Under the pieces are notes generated by a model. It made no database searches, had not been told where the DNA came from, and saw nothing but the letters and a program-made list of their open reading frames with translations. From positions 2,108,001 to 2,172,000 of the forward strand of contig NC_037321.1 of NCBI RefSeq assembly GCF_000143535.2: a DNA stretch of 64,000 bases. Direction: 5' to 3'. How positions within the stretch are numbered: position 1 is the first letter of the stretch; the number at the start of each line of letters is the position of its first letter. The translations under genes and the position numbers were made by a program. This document shows positions 34,901-47,422 of the stretch, piece by piece. This DNA comes from Botrytis cinerea B05.10 (Eukaryota; Ascomycota; Leotiomycetes; Helotiales; Sclerotiniaceae).

Positions 34901-35943
34901 TGCAGCTGGAAAAAGATACCCAGCAATCCGAGGCTGAAAGGCTGGAAGATCTTCTCAAAGCTCGCGAAACACAAACTGCTGAATTTTTCAGGAAATTAAG
35001 AAGTGAAGAAGAAGAACAATACCAGGAAGAGATCGAGAGACTTCACGAGCTACACAAAACTAGCGAAGACAAAGTTACCGAGCTTCTCGATATATCAATC
35101 ACGACTTCGGCAGGATTATCTGATCTCGAAGCCGAGATTGCGAGATGGAAAATCGTTGCGGGAGAAAGCATTGGGGAGATTGAAAATCTACAGCAACAAT
35201 TGGAAGATGCCGAGGCCAAAGTTGAATTTCACCGGATCACGCGTAATCAAAATGCGGAAACGCAAACAGACACGCCCGCATCCACAAATATGGAAACACA
35301 AACAGATGATATCGAACTTCTGCAACCTGAAGTTCCGCCTTCTGCCGCTGAGCCTAAGCCAAAGAAATTGAAAAAGAAACCCCCCAAAAAGAAACCTATC
35401 ACCAAGACCCCGCCAGACCCACCCTATTATTCTCACCACTCCGATTCCGAGCCTTCGAATGAAGACCTCGAGTCCCCGAAACCTCTCAAGCCACAGCCCA
35501 AACACAACATTTCCCTTCGTCCAGAAATGGATTCAGGTCATCCAGCTCCATCACCCTCTCCAGCTCCCTCGACAACCATCAGACTTACATCCAAAGCGCA
35601 CGCGAAGAAGAAGAAGAAGGTTCACGGAAAAGAAAGGGTCAAATATGATCCAACGTATAAAGTCGAGACAGCGGTCGAAAGCGAGGACGAAGAGATACCA
35701 GATGTGGAAATAGCGCAGGAGAGTCCGATTCAAGAAATGCAGAGAGTAGGAGAAGTAGTGGTATCAAGGGGAAGTAGGAAGACGAGAAATCCAGATCCGG
35801 TTTATACTGGGCAGTTGCTAGTGCGGGGACTTGGGAAGGGAGAGAAGGAGAAGATGGGTGGAAATAAGGCTGCGAGGGGCCAAAAGAGGAAAGCGAGTGA
35901 GAGTGTGAATGAAGCTGGGAGAGTAAAGAAGGGAAAATTCTAG
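31963..35943 (+). CDS. Long coiled-coil protein of unknown function, probably nuclear
   Basis: A single uninterrupted frame encodes 1,326 residues. Most of residues 20-1090 is Glu/Lys/Arg/Leu heptad sequence typical of long coiled coils, with acidic low-complexity stretches (EEEEEADTENDEKVKE near 305). Within residues about 920-1010 there are degenerate internal repeats around RNEERIRDLLREKDEHK and KAEERIRDLQLEKDTQQ. The last 230 residues are Pro/Lys-rich, with basic clusters KKLKKKPPKKKP, HAKKKKKVHGKERVKYDP and a terminal KKGKF, suggesting nuclear localisation. There is no enzymatic motif. Database similarity to myosin tails or SMC proteins would be compositional only. The start ATG is followed three bases later by a second in-frame ATG. 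Confidence 0.75.
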   Translation: MKMSDYNFDHVDFTQEHIRHLQENPLEACQRENESLRIRLETLNRMLLEAREESQTRLNRIKQVRDERDEAFNEGEKYATREIGGQLEVLKREKFEAETKNKELVEDVVKAQEMAIQMKTRWENLCIEKDEKEGMNDVSLGLLEQQKNRISEELQEAKVTIRGKELHIQHLKEEGRSRSARVSETPPVARERTMALIEQIHVLMVERDDMRQQLEILTENVIGTPPKEFTPREDTSPRETPDQNKERESSILNYTTGLGSSKFKGSRRILHAPSPLRQQSSTAESVEDEDSENEVEAKEGYSKEEEEEADTENDEKVKESIEKDEIDTSVETYRKDTDIHYQRLVNRIKELEERNMRLERYHDMSHATRAILSLTPVHFEAYRERKEAKRKEGMVLLDVMDKECKILRKQNRNLEKQFQVLADLRLKEKEDTGDAQDFIFTQAQYDEKKNAAKDYKRLYEEAEGVVKKMLETCSDVDVEEVSELRKERELLKKRIEELEVEIDGPLGLREQLASRVAEDTDDFDAEKELTRVKTELEWCTKERDTAMEESHLEENLMSIKGLMDQLSQKLDVDIYPKEDKYEQPKEMNNKYRKFQRELSDEKERTKSLEKFLEEKYMEYDDLASDVNNDSMSARLARALIELYQTKRKLMDKTIQRNSLTKSAVGCLTTAFRHNETLEQKIYTLQQHPDRNPQLPITDVDLENEEKIARLQRKIDLLENQLQKAQSDIKSMEKMSKRSKEKLDEYIGLSFKKSNTHPRVESLRLKRQRSPLAPNATDLEVIAHLRVQLQDTDELVEFICQRYDAAEGEEEDEKKGLKTEKMKATERAEIAARRLEGCMDLVDGPLAQKEAWDNLKGLLREAREDLKAKMNEWKEKDGERDWAVESLEKMLKESEERGVALAKLLHSTQEDMKSEGTKDAKVAELEEQLSRNEERIRDLLREKDEHKAEADGLESFLRASETQTTQLDEQLRKAEERIRDLQLEKDTQQSEAERLEDLLKARETQTAEFFRKLRSEEEEQYQEEIERLHELHKTSEDKVTELLDISITTSAGLSDLEAEIARWKIVAGESIGEIENLQQQLEDAEAKVEFHRITRNQNAETQTDTPASTNMETQTDDIELLQPEVPPSAAEPKPKKLKKKPPKKKPITKTPPDPPYYSHHSDSEPSNEDLESPKPLKPQPKHNISLRPEMDSGHPAPSPSPAPSTTIRLTSKAHAKKKKKVHGKERVKYDPTYKVETAVESEDEEIPDVEIAQESPIQEMQRVGEVVVSRGSRKTRNPDPVYTGQLLVRGLGKGEKEKMGGNKAARGQKRKASESVNEAGRVKKGKF

Positions 35944-36417
35944 AATGGAAAAGGTATGAGAGAAGGTGGATTGTTTATTTTTGGGCGTCAATGAGCGCTA
36001 GGTTGAAGTCTGGGTGTTATAACTTCGGTTTCTACGGATAACTAGTAAAGTAGATAGGTCAAAAGCAGTGATTGTCCAATCCTTCCCTTTTCCTCGCTCC
36101 TACTCAACAGGCAGAGTCGTCTCACAAGTCTATCGTGAACGTGTGTGCTCATCAAGTTAACTTGTAATCGTTGATGCAATTTCCCATACCTATCATAGGA
36201 ATGGAGGACTCTGACTGACTACTTTTCAGCTGAAATCACTCCACTTGAACTTTACATCCTCACAGAATCATATCTCATATCTCATATCTCGTATCTCATA
36301 ATTCATTGTATCTTGGCTATCAAATTACCCACTTTTTCTTTTCCAATCTCCTATGCCATCCCATCCTATCCTATCATCATCTTATAATTTCCAAATTTAT
36401 CTCTCTTCTCCACTCTA
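35944..36417. other. Convergent 3' spacer
   Basis: Shared terminator region of two convergent genes. It contains CATATCT/CGTATCT microsatellite-like repeats near 36270-36300 and a CCATCC-type repeat near 36355. Confidence 0.5.
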
Positions 36418-39400
36418 CTAATCAGTAAAAGATCCCTCCCAACCATCTTCCAATTCCATACCTTCCTGATCCGTCCAATCCATATCATCCACCCCACCAT
36501 CCTCATCCTCATCTTGTATCTCTTTGCCCTTTCCCTTCCCCTTCCCCTTCTCCCTATTCTCCTCATCAATTTCACCATCCGACATCTCCATCTGACTAAC
36601 ACTAACATTATCCCCATCAATCGTAAAATCATCTCCACTCTCTAACCCCTCATCTTCTCCAGAACCAACAATTTCAAAATCACTTTCACTTCCACTTCCC
36701 GTGGGTGTCATAGCAGCCATATCATAACTTCCTGTCGAGAAGATACTTCCCGTATCACTTTCACAACCATCATCCCCCATCATGCCAACTTGACTTCCCA
36801 CTTGACTCCCAGCTCCCATTTCCGTCTCCGTCCTTGCACTACCATCCTTAACATCCAAACTACTATTCCTCTCGCTTCCCATTCCTGTCCCCACTCCCAA
36901 AAACCCTCTAGCCCCTTTATACATAACTCCCGGTGTCAATCCCCCCACATTGGCATAATAAGCGGGCGGTACATCCGCGCTCGTCACACCACCACTGCCG
37001 TCATCATTCCCCCCTGCCCAAAGCGGTAGATATTGCCATTCCTTATCGGTCAAACAGAGCAATGTGTCCGTCAACATGGTGAGTTCAGACCCGTCTGATT
37101 TGGAGAGCATGGAGTGACAAATATGGTCAATGTAAGATGCGAGTTCATCCAGAAAGCAACAGAGTTTGAAATTATGAGAAGGTTCATTTGGTTGTACAGG
37201 ATTGGAGTTGGCGGAGAAGGGTATGGATGTATTGGCGAAGGCAAAGTTTGGGATATCTTTCGATAGAAGAGTGGAGCCACTTTTCACATTTGGGTACGAG
37301 ACACCTGTCAGTGGAGCGGCTCTGTATTCTTTATAATCAGTAAGTGATCTCTTTCCCATATGCTGCAAAAAGTTCTCGAGAACCTTCGGTACAGAATTCT
37401 CCGGCTTTTCTTCCACCATGGTTGAAGGTCCTGGCTGAGCATTAGGATCAGATTCATCTTTTCTGTTTTCCACCGTAACTTTGTTCTTTTTCGAGCGCAA
37501 AGGTAGATCGAGTAATGGTTTAGTCGAAGCGTCAGTTGAGACAGAGGATATTGATGCTGCATCATCTGTTTTCTCATCGACCTCGGCAAGCTCAAGTTCC
37601 AATGCTCTAATTCCTGCTAGACGTGCCTGGTGATATGCGTGATCTTGGTTGTATGCACTCATAAATGCATAATTGGGTCTCTCTTCGTCCAGGCTCTTAG
37701 TTTCAGTTGGTGGTATGGTAGGTAATGGATTCGAGGGGGGCGAAGGATTGTAATTCTCCTTATCAACTGCAAGGTTGACCTCACGATTGAATTCGCTGAT
37801 ATGAGTCTCAAGGTAAGAAGTAGTTATGAGGCGTAAATGATCCCTATCCACAAGACTCTTTCCTGAACGAATTAGTTGCGGATTGTATTTTTCAAGTATA
37901 GGGCTGTCAAAATCATCCTCCCAATAGACATCTCGAAGACGACGCCAGAAATGCGGTAGCAAGACTCTTTCACGATCACCAAGACCGTTGTAGATATAAT
38001 TTGCATCTGGAGGCTCATTCGATTCAGGCATCTCCCATTGAGCTTCGCGTTGACTTTTATCTACCATCGTGATCGCCGAGACTGTTAGTCCTTGGTTCAA
38101 ACAACTAATAATTTTCCCTCGAACATATCGACGAAGATCAACGAGTAACTGCTGAATAACCGACTTTCTTCTCTCATAGACGGCTTCTTCTTTCTTGCTC
38201 TTATCTTTTTTCTTGTAGCAATAGTCTTCAAACTTGCATATTTTCCTGTACTCTGGAAGTTCTAAAAACCAAGCCATTCTTTCATCCAACAAATCGGTAA
38301 TCGTTTTTTGAATACGATCGCAGAAGTCCTGACTAGCATGTTGAATAACGTTCCACAAATCTTCATCAAGCTCTTCACGAGGTCGAAGATACTTGTACCC
38401 CGCTCGCCTATCACCATGATTTTCACACAAAGTTCGGGAAGCCACATTGAGCGCTTCCTCAGAAACGAGAATTGAGAACGCAGCTCTTGTAATCATAGGT
38501 GATTTCAAGCCAAGTCCGATGTTTATACTGGCTTCGGGAAGAATTTCGAGGAATTTGATGTTATTTCCATTCATGATCCATGATGTTATGTAGTCAATCT
38601 GAATGAAGTTAGACTTTGAAATGTCGAAATGAAGGAATGATCTCTTACCACTACACTTGTGCATTCATAATACTTTGCCAAAACAAATAATGTCCATACT
38701 TTTGGTGCCGAATCCAGTTCAGGTGCTTTACCTTGAATGATCCTCAGAAGATTTTCGACACCAAATCGATGACGGATCGGACAATAATCTAGAACCTTTT
38801 TCTTTGACCCCGCTGCGTCGGTAGAATCTTGCTGAGTAGTTCCCACCGGAGTACTTCCTGAAGGTCCAACGAATAAATGGCCACCTTCCAAGCTATTCTT
38901 GATCGCTCTCTGCATCTGCGAATCTTGGAAAGACTTGCCACAACTAAAAGCATCCTCATTAGGTACCGTACGACCCAAAGATGTACGAAGATATCTATCG
39001 TTGACAGGCGAGTTGATACTCGACTTCGAAGAAAGGAAGGTTATGTAGCCGTCTATCGGGACTTTTAATCCGAATTGTTCGGCAGTTCGAGCTGGTACAA
39101 TGGCAGGTCCAGGAACGTCATCGTCGCCAGCAACCAAATGCTTTTCAACACCACACCGAGTTTCAGCCAGGTACCAATTCCTAATTCCTGCCGAGCAGGA
39201 TAACTCCGATACCAATTCGACTGCTTCATCACCTTCTTCTAGTGGTGTAAGATCAAGTACATATCTGATACCGTCTGGAAGATGATGCAGAAGACCCTTT
39301 CTCTTTCTCGCCCAATATTGTGGTCGCTCTTCAAACATTCGAGAGAATTTCGCAGAGCCAAGAGCCTTTAATTTTTCGCTACTGGCTCGATAAATTTTGT

Positions 39401-39999
39401 ATGGCTGTGCTTTTCCATTGGAGTCGTAAAAAGTAATGCCTCCAGGATATGAGACGTATACCAGAGTGTCGCCTTCATATAAAAGCGATTTGCTGTACTC
39501 GACCGAATTACGATCTCTTTCGTGGAGCTTTTGTCGAGCTTTGCGTTCTTGCTCACCGTCCTTGCCCCACTCTGAAGCAGAGAGGGTTCGCACTATTTGA
39601 CGATATGTCGTTAGTATTGAATTAAAGTTTGTTAGGCCAAGCAGATGTGAAGTATAATTCACTCAAAAAATACACACCATCATTTGCATTTGATCCACCT
39701 TCTTGACCAACACTTCGGCCCGCTTCATCCATTTGACCTGGAACTCTGAAGACATCTTGATATTCATCAATGCATGTCATAAGTGGAATTTCTTCTCCAT
39801 ATTTCCGTTCCACATTTTCTGTTTCCCGGGGAAGCTTTAACCCTTCCCGAGACTCATTCGTAACTGGTTGTTTGATAACTGCCTCTTCTGCATCTGCATT
39901 CTCAATTTCCGTGTCGAAAAACTCGAACATATCATCCGAAGCATTCCAGATAATTTTCCCAGGAGAAGACCGGTTGTCTTTGGACCCGGAGGCTTCCAT
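36418..39999 (-). CDS. Conserved fungal protein of unknown function with acidic C-terminus
   Basis: Exons 39999-39678, 39592-38649 and 38598-36418 give 1,148 residues; both introns are GT-AG and frame-consistent. The middle part (about residues 110-720) looks globular, with KVWTLFVLAKYYECTSVV running across the second junction into IDYITSWIMNGNNIKFLEI, then ERMAWFLELPEYRKICKF. I recognise this as a widespread filamentous-fungal family without an assigned function. The last 200 residues are Gly/Ser-rich then strongly acidic, ending DMDWTDQEGMELEDGWEGSF after a GKGKGKGK run. An in-frame upstream extension to 40116 exists; the ATG at 39999 was chosen because MEASGSKD begins the better coding stretch. 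Confidence 0.75.
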
Positions 40000-41223
40000 T
40001 ATCGCTACTGAGAGAAGTATTTGAAAGAAGGAAGGATTGAATTGTTGTCTTGGTCGTCTCGCTGAAGTTACAAGATGATTCTTGTATCTGAGAAAGTGGC
40101 GAGAGTAAAAGGTCAATAAGGCTGGGGCAGAGGTAGAGATGTAGATCTAGGCAACCATAAGACCGCCGCCTCAAACGATAGCAGATAGTAGAAATGCGAA
40201 TGATCAGCGCAACTCTCCAGTCCCTGGATTCGATAATCCAGTACACGTATCCAAATACGTGGTCAGAGTAAGAAGTGCACAAGGCTGAGGCGAAGATAAA
40301 TCTATGCAAAGCTGGGCAACAACACGACCGCCTCCACCGAACGACGTCTAGCACAATGTATACCAGTCAGGAAATCAAACAAAAAGAGGTCAGCGATCAA
40401 GAATTCTGGGTCAAGTATAGCTTCACCTTTGCACAAGCAAGTGAACAAGATGGAATAGATAAACAGGACTCTATCCAATCTACACCGTCGGAGAGAGGAG
40501 AGATGGTAAGCCATTGTGGCTTGTCGATCTAACCATCCATCCACTCCAGGAGTCAAGATACAACGTGACAAGGCGGGGTAAGCTAGACTAGAGTAGCGAG
40601 CTAGTTCAGCGCAGGGATAAGCAAAGCTAATCACTAACCTGGTCAAGAGAGCTAATCTGGTCACAAGCCACAGACAGGCCCACTGCGGTCGGAGCTGAGG
40701 CGGCTCATAGGGTCTTCGGCGAGCCTGTCAGATATGCGTAGCGTGTTTGATGATTGCGACCGGGCGAATAGCTGTCCTGTCACATTTAGTTGAGCCTCAA
40801 CCGAATTAATTGCCCGACTGGCAGACTCGGTTCTTTGCCGGAGTGTTTTCGTTGAATGTGAACACGGATTGGGATTTTCAGATCGATGGTGAATCCAGGA
40901 ATGGAGATTAAATGCGTTGATGCATGTTGATGTGAATCAGACTTCGTTGTCAAAACCGTAGAATTGGATGTATATATTTGAGGGGGTCCCTACGATAGAA
41001 CGTGCAAGCAGGTGAAATTTACATAAGAGAAGTACATTCTAAAGTCTAGATTTGGTTGCTTGGCTGATAATCTACCTATAGAGTATTGAAGTGAATCCTC
41101 GTGATAAATCATACACAACACCCCTTTCCCATGATATTTGACGCCTATCCCATCCCATCCTATCCCATCCCATTATAAAATTCGAAACTTCTACTTTAAT
41201 CTCAATCTTCCAACTTATCCAAA
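40000..41223. other. Intergenic region with an imperfect direct repeat
   Basis: It holds the promoter of the preceding minus-strand gene and the 3' region of the Zn2Cys6 gene. A roughly 65-bp imperfect direct repeat lies at about 40118-40182 and 40281-40345. A GGGAT-type repeat is at 41145-41173. No gene was seen. Confidence 0.45.
41145..41173 (-). repeat. GGGAT repeat, potential G-quadruplex in the 3' untranslated region
   Basis: Read on the minus strand, four GGG runs are separated by loops of 2, 7 and 2 nt, 50-80 nt after the stop of the Zn2Cys6 gene. Confidence 0.55.
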
Positions 41224-43136
41224 TTAACACTGAACAACAATCTCTCTCCTTCCGTCAAATCCCGGTAGTCCCAATCCCCTCGGATTCCCCTTGCAACACC
41301 TCATAAACGCCACTCTCGCCGCTGCATCCCATCCCATTTCAATATTCCTACACTTATTAGTCTCCTCAGCCAACGATGCACCCCCCTCTAACACTCTATC
41401 CACCTCCGGCCCATCCTCTTCTATCTCCACCAATTTCTCCATAACCTTCCCCACCGCCCCAGAAAATCCTCTGACTTCCCTCCCACTCAAGTAGTCATGC
41501 TTTCCCCCCTTCAACAACATCGACACTGCAATTCTTCTCAAATCTCTATCTCGGATTTCCCACCCTACAACCATCGATGGAATCACAGTCGCGAGTTCGA
41601 AGTCTCCGTTTTCCTCTAGAGTTTTCCTCCAGCTTGGGGTTGAGCGTAATATTTTAGCAATTTCTTTTAGCTCCTGTAATTGTGCTGAAAATCTTCCCTC
41701 GACAACGTCAAGATTTTTGAGATGATTAGATGAGGCAATGAGAATATATCCGGAAAGCCAATTCATTCTTAACAAATATGCCATTAACAAATCCGAGTCT
41801 TTCTCACAATGAAATTTATCATTGGATCGGCATCGTTTTTGCCGATCTTCGAAAAGAGGCGAGAAAGATCGATTCCAGCGTTCGTATTCCCTTAACGTTC
41901 TTTTCTCCTCCTCAAATTTAGGATCAATATCGAAGAATGATCCATCGTTGCGAGAATCGCTTTCCTTATCACTATGATATGCCGAAAAATCATGTCGCTT
42001 AAGAGTCGAAGCCAACCACTCCATGCTTTTCACCATAACCCTTTCCAAATCATTCTTCGCCTCTGTGAGATTGGAAAACCGGCCCGGCATCATTTCAATA
42101 TCTGGTTCTCCTAGACTTGTCCTTCTTTCATTTTCTGGTTTTGCATCCGCGTATCGTAAGATTTTTGATTCCAAGCGACTGAAACATTTCAAACAAGCAG
42201 TTTCCGACATCGATCCGAGACGGCCGCCTTGGGGAATATATGTCCTGACTACCCATTCACGAAGTGCTCTTAGTCCTAAGTACATAGTCGAGACTCTTTC
42301 ATGACTGACAACCTCGTTGCCGCTAGCCATCATATTAGAAAGTAGATGGGTAATGAGTGTTGTTCTACTTTCCACATCGATATCAATAATTACTGCACCT
42401 ATTCCTAGGCCCTCAGAGAATGGCACTGTTCTCTTGTTAGTCAAGCATTTCGTATTGCAATATTCGTGATAAGTAGCCATGTGTCTAAAGGTTCCTATAT
42501 GAACTCCCCGATTCTTCGGTCGCAAATCGAGAGATCCAATCATGTGTACAGCATCGAAAATGAGCGACGAGGATTGACATCCAGAGAATATGAGACCCCA
42601 CCAAACTTCAAATTGACCTGAACTCCCCGTAATCTCTCTTACGAAGTTTCGAAAACATGCTTCAGCACCTTGATCACTCCATGTCGAGGGTGAAGAAACG
42701 GAAGATTCTGGCCGTGATAAGATTGAAGAAGTCGTGGAAGCCACAGAAGTGGGGGAGGTAGCGGGACTGATGGGCAGATATCCAGTTCTTGGTATCAGCG
42801 TTCGTGGCGCAATGTTGGTTACAACAGTGGGCTTCACACTGGATCTCTGGAGATAAGCGTAACCTTCGCATTTATGTCCAAATCGTACACATCGCATACA
42901 GCCTGGTTTTGCTTCATCGCATTTGACTCTTCGTGATCTGAAATATGTTCAGCATATCGCCTTGGAAAGTATGAATGAATCTAATTTGAACAAGAGTGGC
43001 GGTGGACATACTTGCAAGTCAAACAACCAGTCTTGACCTTTGGTTTACTCGCACGAGAGCGTCTAACTCTCGGTTGCGATATTGGTGCAGTTGATGGCGG
43101 ACATGCTTGTGGGAGAGCATATATCTGGTTTGCCAT
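41224..43136 (-). CDS. Zn2Cys6 (GAL4-type) transcription factor
   Basis: Exons 43136-43012 and 42937-41224 (74-nt intron) give 612 residues. The intron splits the zinc cluster: GCLTCK is encoded by exon 1 and SRRVKCDEAKPGCMRC then VRFGHKCEGY by exon 2, together giving the six cysteines in canonical Zn2Cys6 spacing. A basic stretch (RVRRSRASKPKVK) precedes the cluster. The remainder is a fungal transcription-factor-type regulatory region with predicted helices. Such proteins bind CGG-type sites in the nucleus. No neighbouring pathway genes suggest a target. The intron position inside the zinc cluster is common in Pezizomycotina. Confidence 0.88.
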
Positions 43137-46100
43137 TGATACAACTTCCGGCTATCGACCAATATCGTATCATCCGCTTTGTGGTTGCTCGATTGTATTC
43201 TCGTAGCTTATTCACTCTGCTTATACGTGTGAAATGTGAGCGTTGTAAAGCAAAATAGATATGAAAGGATTTCGAACCATCAAAATCGAGCTAATCTCAA
43301 CCGGGGCACCCACATATATCATTCGATCCTGCGGCACACCATCTTCAAGCTGTGCTTCACACACTAAGAGGGTGACATCCTCCTTAGACCATGCTAGGCT
43401 CATTCTCCACTCTCACCCTCCCTCCCGAGTTGATGGTTCCTCCCCAGTGTCCCCACAAGCGCTTACTGCTCAGGCTTCAGCTCCCCCCACCAATGAGCTC
43501 TCAGTTCCCCCCACGTCGGGACCGACATATGATCCATGATCGAGTCTCATCAGCCAGTAAGAGAGATTCTTTACCAACAAGATACGAGAGAAATGTTCTG
43601 TCAATCTTTCGAAAGGGCTAATCGCAGTGGGGGGGGAATTAAAAATGCCAATCATGCATCCTCGTACTAGCGACGAATAAGGAATAGAGAAGAGAGGCGT
43701 AACGAGACAAACGAAAAAGGAATAAGGAATAAACGTGGTGGGTGGGTACGGGGTGGGTCTGCACTGTAACCTTATTATTTCTGGCTGCAGTAGTTTGATT
43801 GCTTCAATTGCTTGCGTGTTAGCTTGCTTGTGAAGTGTGATACTCCAATGCATCATGGCTTATGGCAAGCATTACAATACCTTGCATTTGGCTAACTTGT
43901 CATTTTTGGCTGCAACTGATGAATCTCGGTACTCGCACTTGAACTGCTTTCCGATAGCGATAGCGATAGGAACACTTATTAGCAGAGAACAAACGCGGCA
44001 ATCTACTTGAAACATTCGCTTTAACACCCTAGTTGTCAGCATGCGTAGTACATCCATTTGATAAAGCCACAAACCACATTTACGAAGTGGTATACAAGAT
44101 GGTGAGATAATATCAAATACGAGAAGTGGAAGCATGCAACCAGCATGAAACGTTGAACGTTGAGAGCAAATCGCGGCTCTCGGTGTTGAGGAGGGTGCTC
44201 AGCATTACACGGAGTAGGACATTGAATTCGGATGGAATCGCATGCGCGTGTTCATTTATGGCGCTGAGGTTACATTGCACGCATTATTCCTGGCCATCGG
44301 GATTAATGAGAAATGTGTGACCGCAGCAGATTCCTTCCTTTTCTTTCGACAAGGGCTGTAATTGAGGTACAAGACTACAAATGGTAGGACGGCCATACAC
44401 AGCCAAATGTTGGTTCTGGTGTGCATTATTGAATCGTTGAATAGTAAGGCCGGGCTAAAGTTAAATGTGGTCCATTTGGTCAAATCTACTCCATTGTCGT
44501 ATGATGGCCTTCCAGTCTCCGGTGGTTGTCAAAGTTTTGCCGTTACGACAATGTAAGGCTATTGATTGACGCCTTTGAGGTGCCGAAGCGAACGCTGTAA
44601 CGTCAACTAGGGGGGTACTTAATGACAGGAGGTCTTTGCGGGTAATGTGCTGCACACTTTGAAAAATGTGGGTGCTACCTAATCCTTCGTCCTCTTCATG
44701 CTTCCTTCTGCAGACATACATGAATGACAATGCTTTGTGGAATAAGATAACTAGATAATTTTCTTCATGCGATCGTTGAATTGCTCGCAACATTAAAGTC
44801 ATCGTGGACGTGATCTACAGTCGACCTTGGTTCAGCCTACAATGTCGCGTAATGGCGGGAGCTTTTACTTGTGTCTTAGATGCCCGCCGAGTACCGTCGT
44901 GTTCGGTGGTGATTCCTATTGGCCGTCTTATCGTTACATATTCGAGTATCAAGAATGCATCCTATAGGTCTAGAACATAAATGAAGCAGACACACAGTAC
45001 TTGATTTCTAGTGAGTGCCCATGAGTTGCATGGACAGTTCACCACTGCGATCCTGAAATCTTTCTTAATCTGTATGGTTAGCATTTGTCCAACACATAGG
45101 ATAGTTGTCTAGTCTGGATCAGCGAATGCACGACTGAAGATGATGGGAATGGTAGACGAGTGTTGAAGGGCCGCGATCAAGATGGAAGACTGATATGGAT
45201 GCCCAAGGTTACACGAAATATAGTGAGCTTTCTGACCAGCAAATGAGTAACGAAACGTGATATGATGCGATGACGAGGTTCCTTAATTACAGGCTGTGTA
45301 ATTGAACATTTATCGAGGTCAGTTTTGAAGGCATTGCAGATGGAACTAAGAGTGAAGTTTAGCTCAAAGCTGACCTGCGTTTTTGATATTTTCTCCTTGA
45401 GATATCAGATTTATATTAGAATCATGCTCTTTGTTATCTTAAGCAGCACATTTCTCTACCCAGTTGAACCTTCAAGTTCCATTGTGTGGCGTATTGTGGA
45501 ATTTATTGTAATTAAGTAATTGACGTGATGAGTTAGTGTGGTATAGCCTATTACCTCCGAAGGCTCACACTTCAAGTCAATATTATGATTTCCTAACAAG
45601 GTATTGTTAGTGGGACTGGGTCTCCGAGATTGTATTAGAAAGCGAGGTGCCTCTGATAGGCATAGATGAGCATACCTGAGTGAGATTGTGTCCTGGATTG
45701 GAGGCAGATGCTAATTGTTCGAAGGCCATCCATATTAAAACCCGACATTTGCCAATAATATCCAATCTTTATCCATGGGCTAGCAGACGTCTATCGAACC
45801 TTGTTCTGCTCAAGGAGACCTCACTGGGTAGATAGATGCTCATTCGTATCGCTGCAGAGGGTTCATTTATCGCCGTAAGATGCAACTAAATCAGACTTTA
45901 AAAAATATCTCTCTTTTCATTGAAATTGTTCTCTGGTAAATCTCCACCCATGGAGTTATCATAACAAGTAGGGTATTGCCGGTAATCAATTGGCAAAATC
46001 CTGTGTCAGAACTGCATGATCACCCAGCATGAAACTGGATGTGATTGCAAACCGAGTGCAGATGCATGATTTCCCAATATCTCCGCCTGGCAGAAAGACG

Positions 46101-46158
46101 AAAACAGAGTTGTCGATGACTGGCTTGACTGGTGTCACATTATTCATTAATCATTAGT
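43137..46158. other. Long intergenic region, no gene recognised
   Basis: 3.0 kb without a convincing coding frame on either strand; the short frames (for example 43261-43539, 44461-44802, 45325-45519) lack codon or domain signal. It contains the Zn2Cys6 promoter on the left. A long non-coding transcript cannot be excluded. Confidence 0.4.
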
Positions 46159-47422
46159 CTATCCTCTATTTAAAGTATTTCCAGCGCCCCTAGAGACATC
46201 ATTAGCATTCACCCTTGGAACTGAAAAAGGCTCCAACTTACTTTGGATTATCCTCCGTGAATTCATCCCACCTTCTAGCCTTTTCGGTCTCCTCGTCCAT
46301 TTTCTCAAAATCATCAGGATCAATGTCAGGTATAATACCACTTGCCTCCCCACCACCTTCAATTATACCACCTCTCGCTCTCTCTTCTTCCAGATATTCA
46401 TCTATCGTCATGGTTGGTAGATTGTGCCCTGGTCTGAATACACCCTTTTGTAACGCTTGTCTACTTTCTAGTAGAGTAAAGGGCCGTAATGGTTTCCCTC
46501 CAGTACTCAAGATTGGCCCTTTGTTGTTTGTAGTTATGTCTCTCATGTCTAAGCGATCCGAGTATCCTGCGTCCGGTCCGCGTAAACCTCCTATTCGTTC
46601 TCTGTCGTCTGATTGCTGACCTTGGGGAACTTGTGGTCCCACAGGTGCCATAGCCAAGATCTCGAGTTCGCGGTTGATGGATTCGAGCGATTGAAAGGCA
46701 TTGTGCGAACACAAGGATAGCTTGGCAATTTCTAACTCGCGAATGGCATCTTCGTCGTTTTGTAGATAGGCTGGATTTGCTGCCAGAAACTGAGATTGTT
46801 AGCATATTGCACCAAGTCAAAAGACTCGTTCGAGGGCTGCTCGGCATAGAATTAACCCAGCGCACGCCGGGGACACATACATCCAGCTTCTTTTTGAGTT
46901 CCTTCTCCATCTTAAAATTTGCGATTTTTACATTCCTTCTTGCAGTTGGATCTGTGGTAGAAATGGTTGAGAATGTAGATGGCGATTCTTGATATTCAGC
47001 ATACAACTTCTTTTCTGCAGTAGATAGCATCTCATAATATCCTAGTTGAGTTAAAAATGCTTCGTAACATTTTTTGGCCTCTTGCAAAATTACTTTTCGA
47101 TCGCTAGTATTTGTGGAAAGCCGTTGGCCCAAATCTGCGATCCTGTAAGGAATGACCAAGTATCTACACGGTATCGTTAGCTTGCTGCCCTATATCCGTG
47201 CGTGTGAACGTACTGTATATCGCTGGAATTGATGTCTTCTAAAGTTTCGTTTGGACTGAATAATGCAAGTCTGTCTGCAAGCTGCCGACATTCCTGGTAT
47301 GCCGTGAGCGCACTTGCAACATCGTCCTGATATTTTTCTGTATTTGTTTCCCACGATGATTCGATAGCAAGCCTTTGGCGCTCTGCTGAGCTGAAGAGGG
47401 TTTTGAGAGAATTATCTGCCAT
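46159..47422 (-). CDS. TAP42: TAP42-like regulator of PP2A-type phosphatases
   Basis: Exons 47422-47214, 47163-46881, 46789-46242 and 46189-46159 give 356 residues. The N-terminal two thirds is helical (LFSSAERQRLAIESSWE, YRIADLGQRLSTNTSDR). The C-terminus shows the family signature PTMTIDEYLEEERARGGI, then EKMDEETEKARRWDEFTEDN, then the terminal KGAGNTLNRG recovered from a 31-nt last exon. TAP42/IGBP1 proteins bind catalytic subunits of PP2A, PP4 and PP6 and act downstream of TOR kinase in nutrient signalling. Length matches the family. All introns join cleanly. The gene is head-to-head with the Dicer gene, with about 800 bp between starts. Confidence 0.92.

Noticed and set aside
35188..35713. 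Overlapping frames on both strands within the coiled-coil gene
   Set aside because: Shadows of the 1,326-codon frame caused by its biased composition.
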